From NCBI GenBank assembly GCA_023230905.1, contig JALNWL010000072.1, positions 1 to 10,616 on the forward strand: 10,616 nucleotides of DNA, in the 5' to 3' direction. The notes beneath the pieces were generated by a model. It was given only the letters and a program-made list of their open reading frames with translations, had not been told where the DNA came from and searched no databases. The stretch is from Syntrophales bacterium. GTDB taxonomy: Bacteria > Desulfobacterota > Syntrophia > Syntrophales > UBA2251. Both the position numbers and the translations under genes were made by a program. Shown piece after piece: positions 1 through 7,906 of the stretch (position 1 is its first letter; each line of letters begins with the position of its first letter).

Positions 1-43
1 CGCGGCGAGGTGGTGGCCGTTCAGGTTCCCGAGGCCATGCTGC

Positions 44-2791
44 CTACCGCTTCTCCAGGCGCTCGAGGAGATCGGCCATCCGCTTGAGTTCATCGCCGTA
101 GCCGCCCCAGTTTCCCTGGCGGAGATGGTCCTGGGCCTTGCGGTAGTGGTCGAGGGCCTCCCGGATCATCCGGCGGTCGCCGCTTTCGGCCGTTGCAGCC
201 GCCGCGGGAACCACGCCCCCTCCTGCCCTTTCCCGGACGGTCGCGCCGCCCCCGAAGATCCTCCGCAGCGACAGCTCCAGTGTCTCCTCCATGGCGATGG
301 CGTTGCCGAAGGCCACGATGACCCGCTTGAGCTCCGGCAACTGCCCCTTTTCCGCGGCCAGGTACAGGGACTGGACGTACAGGATGGACTTCTCGATGGG
401 AATGGCCAGCAGGCTCCCGCGGATCACCTGGGAGCCACTCTGGTTCCACAGCGAGATCTGTTTGGAGATCTCCGACTCCTGGTCGATGCGGGCCTCGATC
501 TGCCGCGGCCCGTAGATGAGCTTCTGCTTGGGGAAGTTGTAGACGACCACCTTCCCGTAGTGGGGGGCGTCGCAGCGCGCCGCCATCCAGGCGGACAGGT
601 TGTCCTTGTTCCGCGGGGTGAACGGCAGCAGGAGGATGAATTCCTCCTTCTCGCCCTCGGGAAGCTTCATGATCGTGTAATAGGGCTCCATCTCCCGATC
701 ACCCCCCGCGGCGCCCTGTGACGGGATCTCCCACATGTCCTCCTTGTTGTAGAACACCTGGGGGTCCTGCATGTGGTAGGTGCGGTACATCCGGGCCTGG
801 ATGGAGAGCATTCCCTGAGGATAGCGCACGTGAGGCTGGAGATCCGCCGGCATCTCCGAGAGCGGGCGGAAGATCCCCGGAAAAATCCGGGCGTAGGTTT
901 TCACGATCGGATCGGCACCGTCGGCGATGTAGAGCTGCACGGTCCCGTCATAAGCATCGACGACCGCCTTCAGGGAGTTGCGGATGTAGTTCCCCAGGCG
1001 GGGGATCGGCTCGGAATAGGGGATCCGGTCCGTCAGGGTGTAGCCATCGACGAACCAGACGATACGCCCCCGCGGCGTGATGACGAGATAGGGGTCGGCA
1101 TCGAATCGGGCGAAGGGGGCGACGCGGCTCACGCGTTCGCGGATGCTGCGATGGTACATCACGCGGCTGCCGGCGGGAATGTCGTCCGACAGGAGGATCG
1201 TCAAAGAACCGAAGCGCATGGCGTACAGGACCTTGCGCCAGAAATTGAGCGGCACGCCGCCCTTCCCCTCGTAACGGGCATAGACGTTCTGGTCGCCCAC
1301 GGGATAGTCGAACTCGGGCCGTTTGGTCTTGACGAAGACGTATTCGTTGGACGTCTCGTCATAGTAGATTTCCGGGCGGGTGACGCGGACGTTCGTCGTG
1401 GCGACGGGGGGGATGTCCTTGATGAAGAACTCCGGGAGGCCCTCGCGGGTGACGCGGTTCACGGGACCCATCACGGCGCCGTAGCCGTGCGTGTACACAA
1501 GGTGCTCGTTGACCCACGAGCGCGACGGCAGCGCATCGTACGACAGCTCGCGCGGGGAGAGCATGACCTGCCGGTATTCCCCGTTGACCATATAGCGGTC
1601 GTTGTCCACATCCCTGAATTTGTAGTAGGTGCGGATCTCCTGAATCTGGCTGTAGGTCCTGAGCAGGGGTGCGTGGTTCCACAGCCGGATGTTCTTGATC
1701 GTCAGGTCGTTGCGCTTGAGATCGGCCGCCGTGAGATTCTCCTCCGCCGGAAAGTCTCGATCCTCCATGTTGTCGAGGTTGTAAGCCAGGCGCGTATAGT
1801 GGATGTTCCACTCCAGATAGGGCTTCTCCAGGACAATCTCGTTGGGCACGACCTTGAACTTCTGCACGAAGGCGGGGTACATCCCCCGGCCGACGACGAT
1901 GCAGACGAAAAACACGAGAACGGCCACCGCGGGGATGCGCCAGTCGCGGCGGAACAGGGAGGCGACCAGGGCCGCCCCCGTCAGCGCGGCGACCCCCATC
2001 AGCGCCTTGAGGACCCACACCTGGGTCGTGACGTCCGTGTAGCCGGGCCCGGAGACGACGCCCCGCTTTTCGAACAGGAGGTTGCTGAGGCCCAGCCAGA
2101 ATCCGAAGACGCCCAGGAAAAAGAGCACCGCCACCAGCGCCACCAGGTGTGCCCGCGCGGCGGGGGAGACCTGAACGGTCCTCGGCGGCATGAACACGAA
2201 GGCGCGCCGCAGGAGGTAGACGAGGAGCGTGGACAGAAGGGTGAAGATCAGAACGCCCATGAGCCAGCCATAGAGGTCGTTGAGCAGGGGGAGCTGGAAG
2301 ACGTAAAAGCCGATGTCCCGCTTGAACAGGGGATCCGGGGTCCCGAACGGGGTGGCGTTGAGGAAGCGCAGCACGCTTTCCCAGCGGACGGCGCCCTGAA
2401 GCGCGGCGAAGACGGAAAACAGCAAGGAGGCCAACAGGATCAGTCCCCCGATGGCCCGGTCGCCCATTTTCCACGGGGGCAGGACGATCGTTCCCTCCCG
2501 CACCTCGAAGAAGGGCTTTCGGGACAGGGCGCGCGCCAGGGAGAGGTTTCCGAAGAAGAGGGCGAAGAAGACCGCCGCGAAGAGGAGGGCCGTCTTGATC
2601 TGCGTCGTCAGGGTGACGAGAAACACCCGCTCGTAGCCGACCTCCTGGAACCAGTACCAGTCCGTGATCAGGTCGGCCGCCTGCCAGATGAGCGTGAGCG
2701 CCACGAATCCGGCGAGGATCGCCACAAACGCGCGGCCCTGCCCCGGCGGGCGCGGAGGCGTCGTCTGGTGGAAAAATGTTTTTGAATTCAT
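44..2791 (-). CDS. UPF0182 family large membrane protein
   Basis: A 915-aa protein of the UPF0182 family (COG1615), whose function is not known. Its architecture is visible: a short polar N-terminus, about seven hydrophobic segments in the first third (roughly residues 21-43, 62-83, 115-135, 170-195, 215-238, 255-278 and 283-303), then a long soluble part of about 600 residues. That part contains the family's conserved stretch with LPSRSWVNEHLVYTHGYG. The C-terminus has a helical HYRKAQDHLRQGNW segment of the type that ends many members. The open frame continues 136 codons further upstream, but the ATG at 2789-2791 is preceded by a perfect AAGGAGG with good spacing, and family homology begins there. 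The upstream extension is arginine- and proline-rich and lacks family features. It is transcribed divergently from der, probably from a TTGACA promoter at 2821-2850. Family assignment is strong; no biochemical role can be given. Confidence 0.93.
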   Translation of the reverse strand: MNSKTFFHQTTPPRPPGQGRAFVAILAGFVALTLIWQAADLITDWYWFQEVGYERVFLVTLTTQIKTALLFAAVFFALFFGNLSLARALSRKPFFEVREGTIVLPPWKMGDRAIGGLILLASLLFSVFAALQGAVRWESVLRFLNATPFGTPDPLFKRDIGFYVFQLPLLNDLYGWLMGVLIFTLLSTLLVYLLRRAFVFMPPRTVQVSPAARAHLVALVAVLFFLGVFGFWLGLSNLLFEKRGVVSGPGYTDVTTQVWVLKALMGVAALTGAALVASLFRRDWRIPAVAVLVFFVCIVVGRGMYPAFVQKFKVVPNEIVLEKPYLEWNIHYTRLAYNLDNMEDRDFPAEENLTAADLKRNDLTIKNIRLWNHAPLLRTYSQIQEIRTYYKFRDVDNDRYMVNGEYRQVMLSPRELSYDALPSRSWVNEHLVYTHGYGAVMGPVNRVTREGLPEFFIKDIPPVATTNVRVTRPEIYYDETSNEYVFVKTKRPEFDYPVGDQNVYARYEGKGGVPLNFWRKVLYAMRFGSLTILLSDDIPAGSRVMYHRSIRERVSRVAPFARFDADPYLVITPRGRIVWFVDGYTLTDRIPYSEPIPRLGNYIRNSLKAVVDAYDGTVQLYIADGADPIVKTYARIFPGIFRPLSEMPADLQPHVRYPQGMLSIQARMYRTYHMQDPQVFYNKEDMWEIPSQGAAGGDREMEPYYTIMKLPEGEKEEFILLLPFTPRNKDNLSAWMAARCDAPHYGKVVVYNFPKQKLIYGPRQIEARIDQESEISKQISLWNQSGSQVIRGSLLAIPIEKSILYVQSLYLAAEKGQLPELKRVIVAFGNAIAMEETLELSLRRIFGGGATVRERAGGGVVPAAAATAESGDRRMIREALDHYRKAQDHLRQGNWGGYGDELKRMADLLERLEKR

Positions 2792-3107
2792 GAGCCCTCC
2801 TTGGGTCTTTCTTTCCATGTGTTCTATCGGAAATAGCGAAGCGGTGTCAAGACAATTGGTCCCCTCTCCGCCGGAAGCGCCACTCGCGGGCGCCGGCGCG
2901 GCGTCGGAAGGATTGATCTTTCGGGCGATCTGTGACAAGAAATGTGTGCCCGATCCGGAAGTCGGATCCCGCAGGCGTGCGTGGGAGTCTTTTCGGACCC
3001 CCCGCGGCCTGAGCGCACGGAGGAGACACGGGGTCGCAAGAGGTCCGGCGCGGAGGGATCCGATTCCCGGAACAACGGGACCAGCCATCAGAGAAAAGGG
3101 ACGCCGC
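2792..3107. other. Divergent intergenic spacer between UPF0182 gene and der
   Basis: This 316-bp spacer holds no convincing gene. Both flanking frames are open through it by chance of GC-rich sequence, but neither has a start with a ribosome binding site. It carries the minus-strand promoter candidate at 2821-2850 and a small inverted repeat, GATCCG-N5-CGGATC, at 2952-2968. I could not identify a good promoter for der: a TTGATC at 2913-2918 lacks a credible -10 box. Confidence 0.6.
2821..2850 (-). promoter_or_regulatory. Candidate sigma-70 promoter of the UPF0182 gene
   Basis: On the minus strand a perfect -35 TTGACA (2850-2845) is followed after 18 nt by TAGAAC (2826-2821), a 4/6 match to the -10 box. 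Transcription would start near 2814, giving a leader of about 23 nt that ends in the AAGGAGG before the ATG. The -35 box is good and the -10 only fair. Confidence 0.45.
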
Positions 3108-4427
3108 TTGAAACCGCTTATCGCCATCATCGGCCGGCCGAACGTGGGGAAATCGACCCTGTTCAACCGCCTGACGGACCGGAAAAAGGCCATCGTCATC
3201 GATCAGCCGGGGGCCACCCGGGACCGCAACTACGCCGACGGCCGCTGGCGGGACCGGCGCTTCACGGTCATCGACACGGGGGGGTTCGAGCCGGCGACGG
3301 AGGAGCGCATCCTCATCCAGATGCGGGAGCAGACGCTCCTTGCCATCGAGGAGGCGGATGTCCTCCTGTTCCTCATGGACGGCCGAACGGGGCTCACCCC
3401 CGCGGACATCGACATCGCCCGGACGCTCCGGGGGCTGGACAAGCCCGTCTTCTTCGTCGTCAACAAGATCGACGGCGCCCGGCACGAAGACCTGGCCTAC
3501 GAATTCTACCGCCTGGGGGTCGAGGAAATCCATCCCGTCTCGGCGCAGCACGGCCTCGGGGTGGCCGAGTTGCTGGACCGCGTCATCGAGCATCTCCCGC
3601 CCGCGGAGGCGGAGGCGGAGGACGACCCCGACGAAGAACCCCGGCGCATCGCCGTCATCGGCCGGCCCAACGTGGGCAAATCGTCCCTCATCAACCGCAT
3701 CCTGGGGTACGAGCGGACCATCGCCAACCCCACCCCGGGCACGACCCGCGATCCCATCGACACCCCGTTCCGCTACAACCGCCGCGATTACCTCTTCATC
3801 GACACGGCCGGCATCCGCCGTAAGAGCCGGATCAGCGTGACCCTGGAGAAATACACCATCGTGCAGGCCATGAAGGCCATCGACCGGAGCGACATCACCC
3901 TCCTCCTCGTCGACGCCGTGGAAGGCGTCACGGAGCAGGACGTCAAGATCGCGGGGCTCGCCGTGGAGAAGGGAAGCGCCGTCATCCTGTGCGTCAACAA
4001 ATGGGACCTCGTGGACAAGGACACCGCCACGGCCGGCGCCTTCGTGGCCGACGTCCGGGACAAGCTCAAGTTCCTCGACTTCGCGCCCGTCGTGTTCATC
4101 TCGGCCCTGACCGGCCAGCGGGTCCGCAGGATCCTGGAAATCATCGAGGGGGTGTACGACCAGTACACGCGACGGATCCCGACGGCCGAGCTGAACCGGC
4201 AGGCGCGGGATTTCATCGCCGCCCACCCGCCCCCCCGCTACCGGAACCGGGACAACGCCGTCAGCTACCTGACGCAGGTGGGCGTCAAGCCCCCGACCTT
4301 CATCTTCTTCGTCAAGGAGCCGAAGGGGATGCACTTCTCCTACGAGCGCTACCTGACGAACCAGGTGCGGAGCGCCTTCGGCTTCGACCAGGTCCCCGTG
4401 CGGATCTTCTTCAAGCGCAAGTCCTGA
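3108..4427 (+). CDS. der: Ribosome-assembly GTPase Der (EngA)
   Basis: Der is an essential double GTPase that acts in maturation of the 50S ribosomal subunit. All expected elements are visible in 439 residues. Domain 1 has the P-loop GRPNVGKS (9-16), switch Thr37, DTGG (56-59) and NKID (119-122). An acidic linker around 166-177 leads to domain 2, with GRPNVGKS (185-192), DTAG (232-235) and NKWD (297-300). A KH-like RNA-binding domain forms roughly the last 90 residues. I place the start at the TTG at 3108, which gives the canonical N-terminus MKPLIAIIGRPNVGKS and a normal family length. A modest AAGGG (3096-3100) lies 7 nt upstream. The open frame extends back to 2664, but that would add about 148 residues with no Der homology. 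It is divergent from the UPF0182 gene. The long open frame on the opposite strand is a GC shadow. Confidence 0.96.
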   Translation: MKPLIAIIGRPNVGKSTLFNRLTDRKKAIVIDQPGATRDRNYADGRWRDRRFTVIDTGGFEPATEERILIQMREQTLLAIEEADVLLFLMDGRTGLTPADIDIARTLRGLDKPVFFVVNKIDGARHEDLAYEFYRLGVEEIHPVSAQHGLGVAELLDRVIEHLPPAEAEAEDDPDEEPRRIAVIGRPNVGKSSLINRILGYERTIANPTPGTTRDPIDTPFRYNRRDYLFIDTAGIRRKSRISVTLEKYTIVQAMKAIDRSDITLLLVDAVEGVTEQDVKIAGLAVEKGSAVILCVNKWDLVDKDTATAGAFVADVRDKLKFLDFAPVVFISALTGQRVRRILEIIEGVYDQYTRRIPTAELNRQARDFIAAHPPPRYRNRDNAVSYLTQVGVKPPTFIFFVKEPKGMHFSYERYLTNQVRSAFGFDQVPVRIFFKRKS

Positions 4428-4774
4428 TCCCCGCCCCCGGAGATCGATCCGCGCCCACGGCATTTCCCAGGCTCCGGAGGGACGGCGCATCTTCCCGCTG
4501 TTCCGATCCTCGCCGAGCCGCGGCATCAGGCGGGCGGCACCCTGCCCGGTCGTTCATCCGTTCAATGCACTCTTCATGAATGAGCGCGTCCGGTAATCTT
4601 GACGAACCCACGTCCTTTTAAGTGAAAATCCATGAGCACCCCCGTCGTCCGGAGCCGGTTCCGGCATGACCCTGAGTCGGCTGTTTGTAAGAAAAGATGC
4701 GGGTTGACCTTGAAATCCCGTCGCAGGACTGGCATATGCTCATACACGGAGGTCATGCAAGGAGGGAGGGGGGT
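4428..4774. other. Intergenic region between der and the phospholipase gene
   Basis: I see no gene in these 347 bp. The first part is GC-rich and has no hairpin with a T-tract that would serve as an obvious terminator for der. A near-perfect palindromic stretch (CCGGAGCCGGTTCCGG, 4649-4664) has no assigned role. The last 70 bp become more AT-rich and hold a weak promoter candidate and the strong Shine-Dalgarno site of the next gene. Confidence 0.55.
4710..4740 (+). promoter_or_regulatory. Weak promoter candidate for the phospholipase gene
   Basis: TTGAAA (4710-4715, 5/6 match to -35) is followed after 19 nt by TATGCT (4735-4740, 4/6 match to -10), or after 17 nt by CATATG (4733-4738, 3/6). 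Neither spacing and box combination is ideal. An overlapping TTGACC at 4704-4709 would need a spacer that is too long. It is listed because it is the best candidate in the gap. Confidence 0.3.
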
Positions 4775-5806
4775 ATGAAGCGATTATGGTTTTTTGCGGG
4801 CTGCCTGCTCGCCGGTCTCATCGGAATGCTGGGCGGCCCGGGGCCGGTCGATGCCGCCAAGAGCTATGAAACGTGCGCGGAAATCAACGACGATGCCTTG
4901 CGGCTTCGCTGTTACGACGAAGCAGCGGGCCGCAGCAGGCCAGAACAACCGGACTCGCCGGATTTGGCAGCGACACCCCCCCCTGAGCAACGAGCGACGA
5001 TTGCAGCGTCCGGGGGGTCCGCCCTCTCCCGCATCTGGCAACTCGACGACGAGAGTCGCCGGCGCAGGTTCGCCATCATGCCACACCGACAGAACTACAT
5101 CCTCCCTTACGCATACAACTTTACCCAAGACAAGGCGACTTATGAGAAAGCCAACCCGGGAACGGAGATCCAGAACGCCGAATCCAAGTTCCAACTCAGC
5201 CTGAAGATGAAGCTCTGGGAAGATATCTTCGGAACAAAAATGGACCTATGGGCCGCGTACACACAGGTTTCCTTCTGGCAGGTATACAACACCGAGTTCT
5301 CCTCGCCCTTTCGAGAGACAAATTACGAGCCGGAATTCCTCCTCACCTATCCGACCAACATAGACCTCTGGGCGCTCCAAAGCCGGTTTATTCAGGTTGG
5401 CATCAACCACCAATCCAATGGGCGTGGCGAACCGCTTTCTCGAAGCTGGAATCGGTTTACGGCAAATTTCGGTTTCGAGCGGGGCGTCTTCAACATGATC
5501 CTCAAGACCTGGGTAAGGATCCCCGAGAAAGACAGCCAGGATGACAATTCGGATATCACATCCTACCTCGGCTATGGGGAGCTCTGGGCCGGAACGATCT
5601 GGGGGAATTACCATCTCCAGCTCATGTTCAGAAACAATCTCCGTTTCGACAAGAACCGCAGCGCCCTGCAGTGTGAAGTGAGCTTCCCCTTGCTCGAGTA
5701 CCTCAATGGGTACATCCAGTATTTTGTCGGATATGGCGAGAGTCTCATCGATTACAACCACTATACCAACCGAATCGGCGTGGGTGTCATGGTGAAGGAC
5801 TGGTAG
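4775..5806 (+). CDS. pldA: Outer-membrane phospholipase A1 (OMPLA/PldA family)
   Basis: A calcium-dependent outer-membrane phospholipase of the PldA family (PF02253), 343 residues, which hydrolyses acyl esters of phospholipids when membrane asymmetry is lost. The catalytic signature is explicit: NHQSNG with His212 and Ser214, then RSWN with Asn226. The His-to-Asn spacing of 14 equals that of E. coli His142/Ser144/Asn156. Ser222 matches the calcium-site Ser152, while the position of E. coli Asp149 is Glu219. A signal peptide covers residues 1 to about 27 (hydrophobic core, then VDA-A). The chain ends in Trp, as expected for a beta-barrel. Between them lies an extra N-terminal region with a cysteine pair (Cys34, Cys46) in a C-x11-CYD pattern and a Pro/Gln-rich linker. 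The start at 4775 is chosen because AAGGAGG lies just upstream and the signal peptide begins there; an upstream in-frame start at 4697 adds only unrelated residues. Confidence 0.92.
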   Translation: MKRLWFFAGCLLAGLIGMLGGPGPVDAAKSYETCAEINDDALRLRCYDEAAGRSRPEQPDSPDLAATPPPEQRATIAASGGSALSRIWQLDDESRRRRFAIMPHRQNYILPYAYNFTQDKATYEKANPGTEIQNAESKFQLSLKMKLWEDIFGTKMDLWAAYTQVSFWQVYNTEFSSPFRETNYEPEFLLTYPTNIDLWALQSRFIQVGINHQSNGRGEPLSRSWNRFTANFGFERGVFNMILKTWVRIPEKDSQDDNSDITSYLGYGELWAGTIWGNYHLQLMFRNNLRFDKNRSALQCEVSFPLLEYLNGYIQYFVGYGESLIDYNHYTNRIGVGVMVKDW

Positions 5807-5809
5807 TGT

Positions 5810-5825
5810 CGGGGAATGGGCCCCG
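5810..5825 (+). repeat. Short GC-rich hairpin after the phospholipase stop codon
   Basis: CGGGG-N6-CCCCG forms a 5-bp stem starting 4 nt after the TAG. No T-tract follows, so it is not a typical intrinsic terminator. It could protect the 3' end of the mRNA or mean nothing. Confidence 0.25.
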
Positions 5826-5915
5826 CAAAATCATCGCAAAGACATCCGCCCCGATGCGGCCTGCTTCCCATTGACGGACAACCGCATTGCCCCGCTATTT
5901 GCGGCCCGGATTATC

Positions 5916-5944
5916 TTGACACGAACGGTTGCGTTTCCTATACT
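5916..5944 (+). promoter_or_regulatory. Near-consensus sigma-70 promoter of the CoA ligase gene
   Basis: TTGACA (5916-5921, perfect) is separated by exactly 17 nt from TATACT (5939-5944, 5/6), so 11 of 12 consensus bases match at ideal spacing. Transcription should begin near 5951, leaving an untranslated leader of about 150 nt before the ligase start. The leader contains a small inverted repeat, CATGG-N7-CCATG (5999-6015), which could be an operator or hairpin. Such a strong core promoter often needs a repressor, but none is identifiable here. Confidence 0.75.
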
Positions 5945-6089
5945 GCCGCCATCGTCCATCAGACTGCCTTATTGCCCGACGGGAATGAATATGGGAAGCA
6001 TGGCCCACATCCATGAGGCGGTCACATCTTCAACAACCAAAGCGACAGACGTGAATCCTTGAAGAACGGTCACCGATAACCCGTAATTG

Positions 6090-6096
6090 AGGAGGT
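6090..6096 (+). promoter_or_regulatory. Shine-Dalgarno site that sets a TTG start for the ligase
   Basis: AGGAGGT is followed by a 5-nt spacer and the TTG at 6102-6104. An in-frame TTG at 6087 overlaps this site and so cannot use it. That decides the start in favour of 6102. Confidence 0.8.
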
Positions 6097-6101
6097 GCGA
6101 T

Positions 6102-7781
6102 TTGGCTGACTATCCCTGGTTCAGGAACTACGATGCGGGGGTGCCGCGCACCCTCGCGCCCTATCCGGACAAGACCTTGCTGGACGTCGTGGCCGAAACC
6201 GCTGGACAGCGGCCCGGCCACACGATGATGTGGTTCAAGGGGAATGTCATCACCTATGCGCGGTTTCAGACGTACGTCGAGGATGTGGCGCGGGCGCTCG
6301 CCGGTCTCGGCGTCAAGAGGGGTGATCGCGTGGCCCTGCTCATGCCCAACATCCCCCAGATAATCATCTGCCAGTTCGCCGTGTGGAAGGCGGGCGGCGT
6401 CGCCGTACCGGTCAACCCTCTGTACAGCGAATCCGAACTTGTGCACGCCCTGAAGGACTGCGGCGCGGAGATGGCCGTTGTCATGACCCCGTTTTACGGC
6501 CAGCTCAAGAACATCCAGCCCAAAACCCGCGTCAAGACGGTGATTGCAACAGGGGTGAAGGAATACCTGACGCCGTTCAAACGCCTGATGTTCGGACTGC
6601 TGATGGAAAAGAAGCAGGGCCATTACGTGGAACTTCAGGCGGGCGACCTGTGGCTACAGGACATCATCCGGCAGTACGCCGGCTCGCCGTCGCCCGATTT
6701 CAAACTCGGTTTTGACGAGACCGGGCTGATCCTGTTCAGCGGGGGCACCACGGGCGTCCCCAAAGGGGTCATGCTCTCCCACGGCTGCATCCTGATGAAC
6801 GGGATGCAGACCCGCGCCTGGTTCGGAAAGCTGCTCGTGGACTGGGAGGATGTGACCATTCTGCTGATGCCGCTCTTTCACATCTACGGGAACATCATCC
6901 TGGTCTCGACCTTGCTGAACGCCCGGGTACCCATCGTGCTGGTTCCCAATCCCCGCGACGTACCCGACCTGCTCGCGACGATCAGGACCACCAAGCCCAA
7001 GTTTTTCCCCGGCATTGCCACCTTGTTTATCGGCCTCATGAATCACCCGGACGTGAAATCGGGCAAGATCGATTTCAGGTCCATGAAAATGTGCGTTGCC
7101 GCGGCCGCACCTCTGCTGCCGGAGACCAAGAAGAGTTGGGAGGCGCTGACCGGCGGGAAACTCGTCGAGGCGTACGGTCTCACGGAGTCGGGCATCATCG
7201 CCATGGGCCCCATCCTGGGGAAATGGAAGGAAGGGGCGGTTGGACTGCCCACCCCCGATGTGCAAGTCAAGATCGTCGATATCGAAACGGGGAAAAAGGA
7301 AATGACCGTTGGCGAGACGGGCGAGATTATCGTCCGGGCGCCGCATTTGATGCAGGGCTACTGGAACAACCCCGAGGCCACCGCGGAGATGCTTCGCGAC
7401 GGCTGGCTGTACACCGGAGACGTCGGACATCTCGACTCCGACGGCTATCTGTTTATCACCTCGCGCAAGAAAGAATTGATCAAGCCCAGCGGGCACCAGG
7501 TTTTCCCGGTCGAAGTGGAGGAGGCCATCGCCAAGCATCCGGCGGTTCTGGAAGTGGGCGTGGCCGGCGTCAAGGATGCCGCGCAGGGCGAGGCGGTCAA
7601 GGCCTGGGTCGTGCTGCAACCCGATCAGCCGTGCACGGCTGAGGAACTCCAGGCCTTTTGCAAGGAACGATTGACGGCCTATAAGGTGCCGAAGCACATC
7701 GAATTCCGCGATTCGTTACCCAAGTCTCTTATCGGGAAGGTGCTGAGACGCGTCCTTCAGGAAGAGGAACTGAAGAAATAA
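6102..7781 (+). CDS. Long-chain fatty acid--CoA ligase (AMP-forming, FadD-like)
   Basis: A 559-aa acyl-activating enzyme that would convert a carboxylic acid, ATP and CoA to acyl-CoA, AMP and PPi through an acyl-adenylate, feeding beta-oxidation or lipid synthesis. Motifs are complete: P-loop FSGGTTGVPKG (212-222; FadD more often has YTSGTTG), YGLTESG (358-364), GWLYTGD (434-440), the hinge/A8 stretch SRKKELIKPSG (454-464), and KSLIGKVLRR with the adenylation lysine Lys546. These define an AMP-binding domain (PF00501) followed by the C-terminal cap (PF13193). The start is the TTG at 6102, set by AGGAGGT at 6090-6096. The gene has its own strong promoter. An amidohydrolase remnant follows 11 nt after the stop, suggesting it once led a longer operon. 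The exact chain length or aromatic preference cannot be read from sequence; long or medium acyl chains are likely by overall resemblance. Confidence 0.9.
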   Translation: MADYPWFRNYDAGVPRTLAPYPDKTLLDVVAETAGQRPGHTMMWFKGNVITYARFQTYVEDVARALAGLGVKRGDRVALLMPNIPQIIICQFAVWKAGGVAVPVNPLYSESELVHALKDCGAEMAVVMTPFYGQLKNIQPKTRVKTVIATGVKEYLTPFKRLMFGLLMEKKQGHYVELQAGDLWLQDIIRQYAGSPSPDFKLGFDETGLILFSGGTTGVPKGVMLSHGCILMNGMQTRAWFGKLLVDWEDVTILLMPLFHIYGNIILVSTLLNARVPIVLVPNPRDVPDLLATIRTTKPKFFPGIATLFIGLMNHPDVKSGKIDFRSMKMCVAAAAPLLPETKKSWEALTGGKLVEAYGLTESGIIAMGPILGKWKEGAVGLPTPDVQVKIVDIETGKKEMTVGETGEIIVRAPHLMQGYWNNPEATAEMLRDGWLYTGDVGHLDSDGYLFITSRKKELIKPSGHQVFPVEVEEAIAKHPAVLEVGVAGVKDAAQGEAVKAWVVLQPDQPCTAEELQAFCKERLTAYKVPKHIEFRDSLPKSLIGKVLRRVLQEEELKK

Positions 7782-7792
7782 AGATCCGTCTT

Positions 7793-7906
7793 CAGCCCAA
7801 GTACCTCGATACGGTCGCCGCGGACTTTCCAGAGGTCGCCTTCATCGTTGCTCATATCGGCCCGGGCGGGTACAAGGAGGCCGTCGATCTCGCTTCAATG
7901 AAACCA
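7793..7906 (+). pseudogene. Remnant of a second amidohydrolase gene
   Basis: These 114 bp align without gaps to 9871-9984, inside the intact amidohydrolase gene, with 15 mismatches by my count (about 87% identity). They encode 38 codons in frame that match residues 189-226 of that enzyme, with seven amino-acid changes and six silent ones. Four of the changes cluster just after the metal-ligand histidine: HCGHGWHK in the intact copy reads HIGPGGYK here. Homology starts abruptly 11 nt after the ligase stop and ends abruptly after 7906. No start codon, N-terminal HxH motif or C-terminal Asp motif is present. This is a piece of a diverged paralogue, not a recent copy, left by deletion or recombination. 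Confidence 0.85.

Noticed and set aside
1..87. Plus-strand open frame ending at 85-87 that might be the tail of a gene entering from the left
   Set aside because: Only 28 codons are visible, the last part overlaps the UPF0182 3' end, and no family can be recognised. It cannot be supported without sequence to the left.
773..2785. 670-codon open frame on the plus strand opposite the UPF0182 gene
   Set aside because: It lies wholly antisense to a well-supported coding region, is very rich in Glu/Asp/Gly/Arg as expected of a GC-rich antisense shadow, and has no family motifs or ribosome binding site.
2792..3199. N-terminal extension of the UPF0182 frame upstream of the ATG at 2791
   Set aside because: No family homology, arginine-rich, overlaps the start of der, and the AAGGAGG plus ATG at 2791 fit the family N-terminus.
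2847..4526. 559-codon open frame on the minus strand opposite der
   Set aside because: It mirrors der codon by codon, has shadow-type composition and no recognisable domain. Der motifs on the plus strand are complete.
4574..4756. 60-codon minus-strand open frame in the gap before pldA
   Set aside because: No Shine-Dalgarno site in front of its start, no motifs, and it covers the likely promoter region of pldA.
4796..4804. FAGC at residues 7-10 of PldA as a possible lipobox
   Set aside because: Phe at -3 is atypical, the cysteine lies too close to the N-terminus, and a normal signal peptidase I site (VDA-A) follows a proper hydrophobic core.
5816..6062. Two small overlapping plus-strand open frames between pldA and the ligase
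   Set aside because: Neither has a ribosome binding site or motifs, and the near-consensus promoter at 5916-5944 lies inside them.
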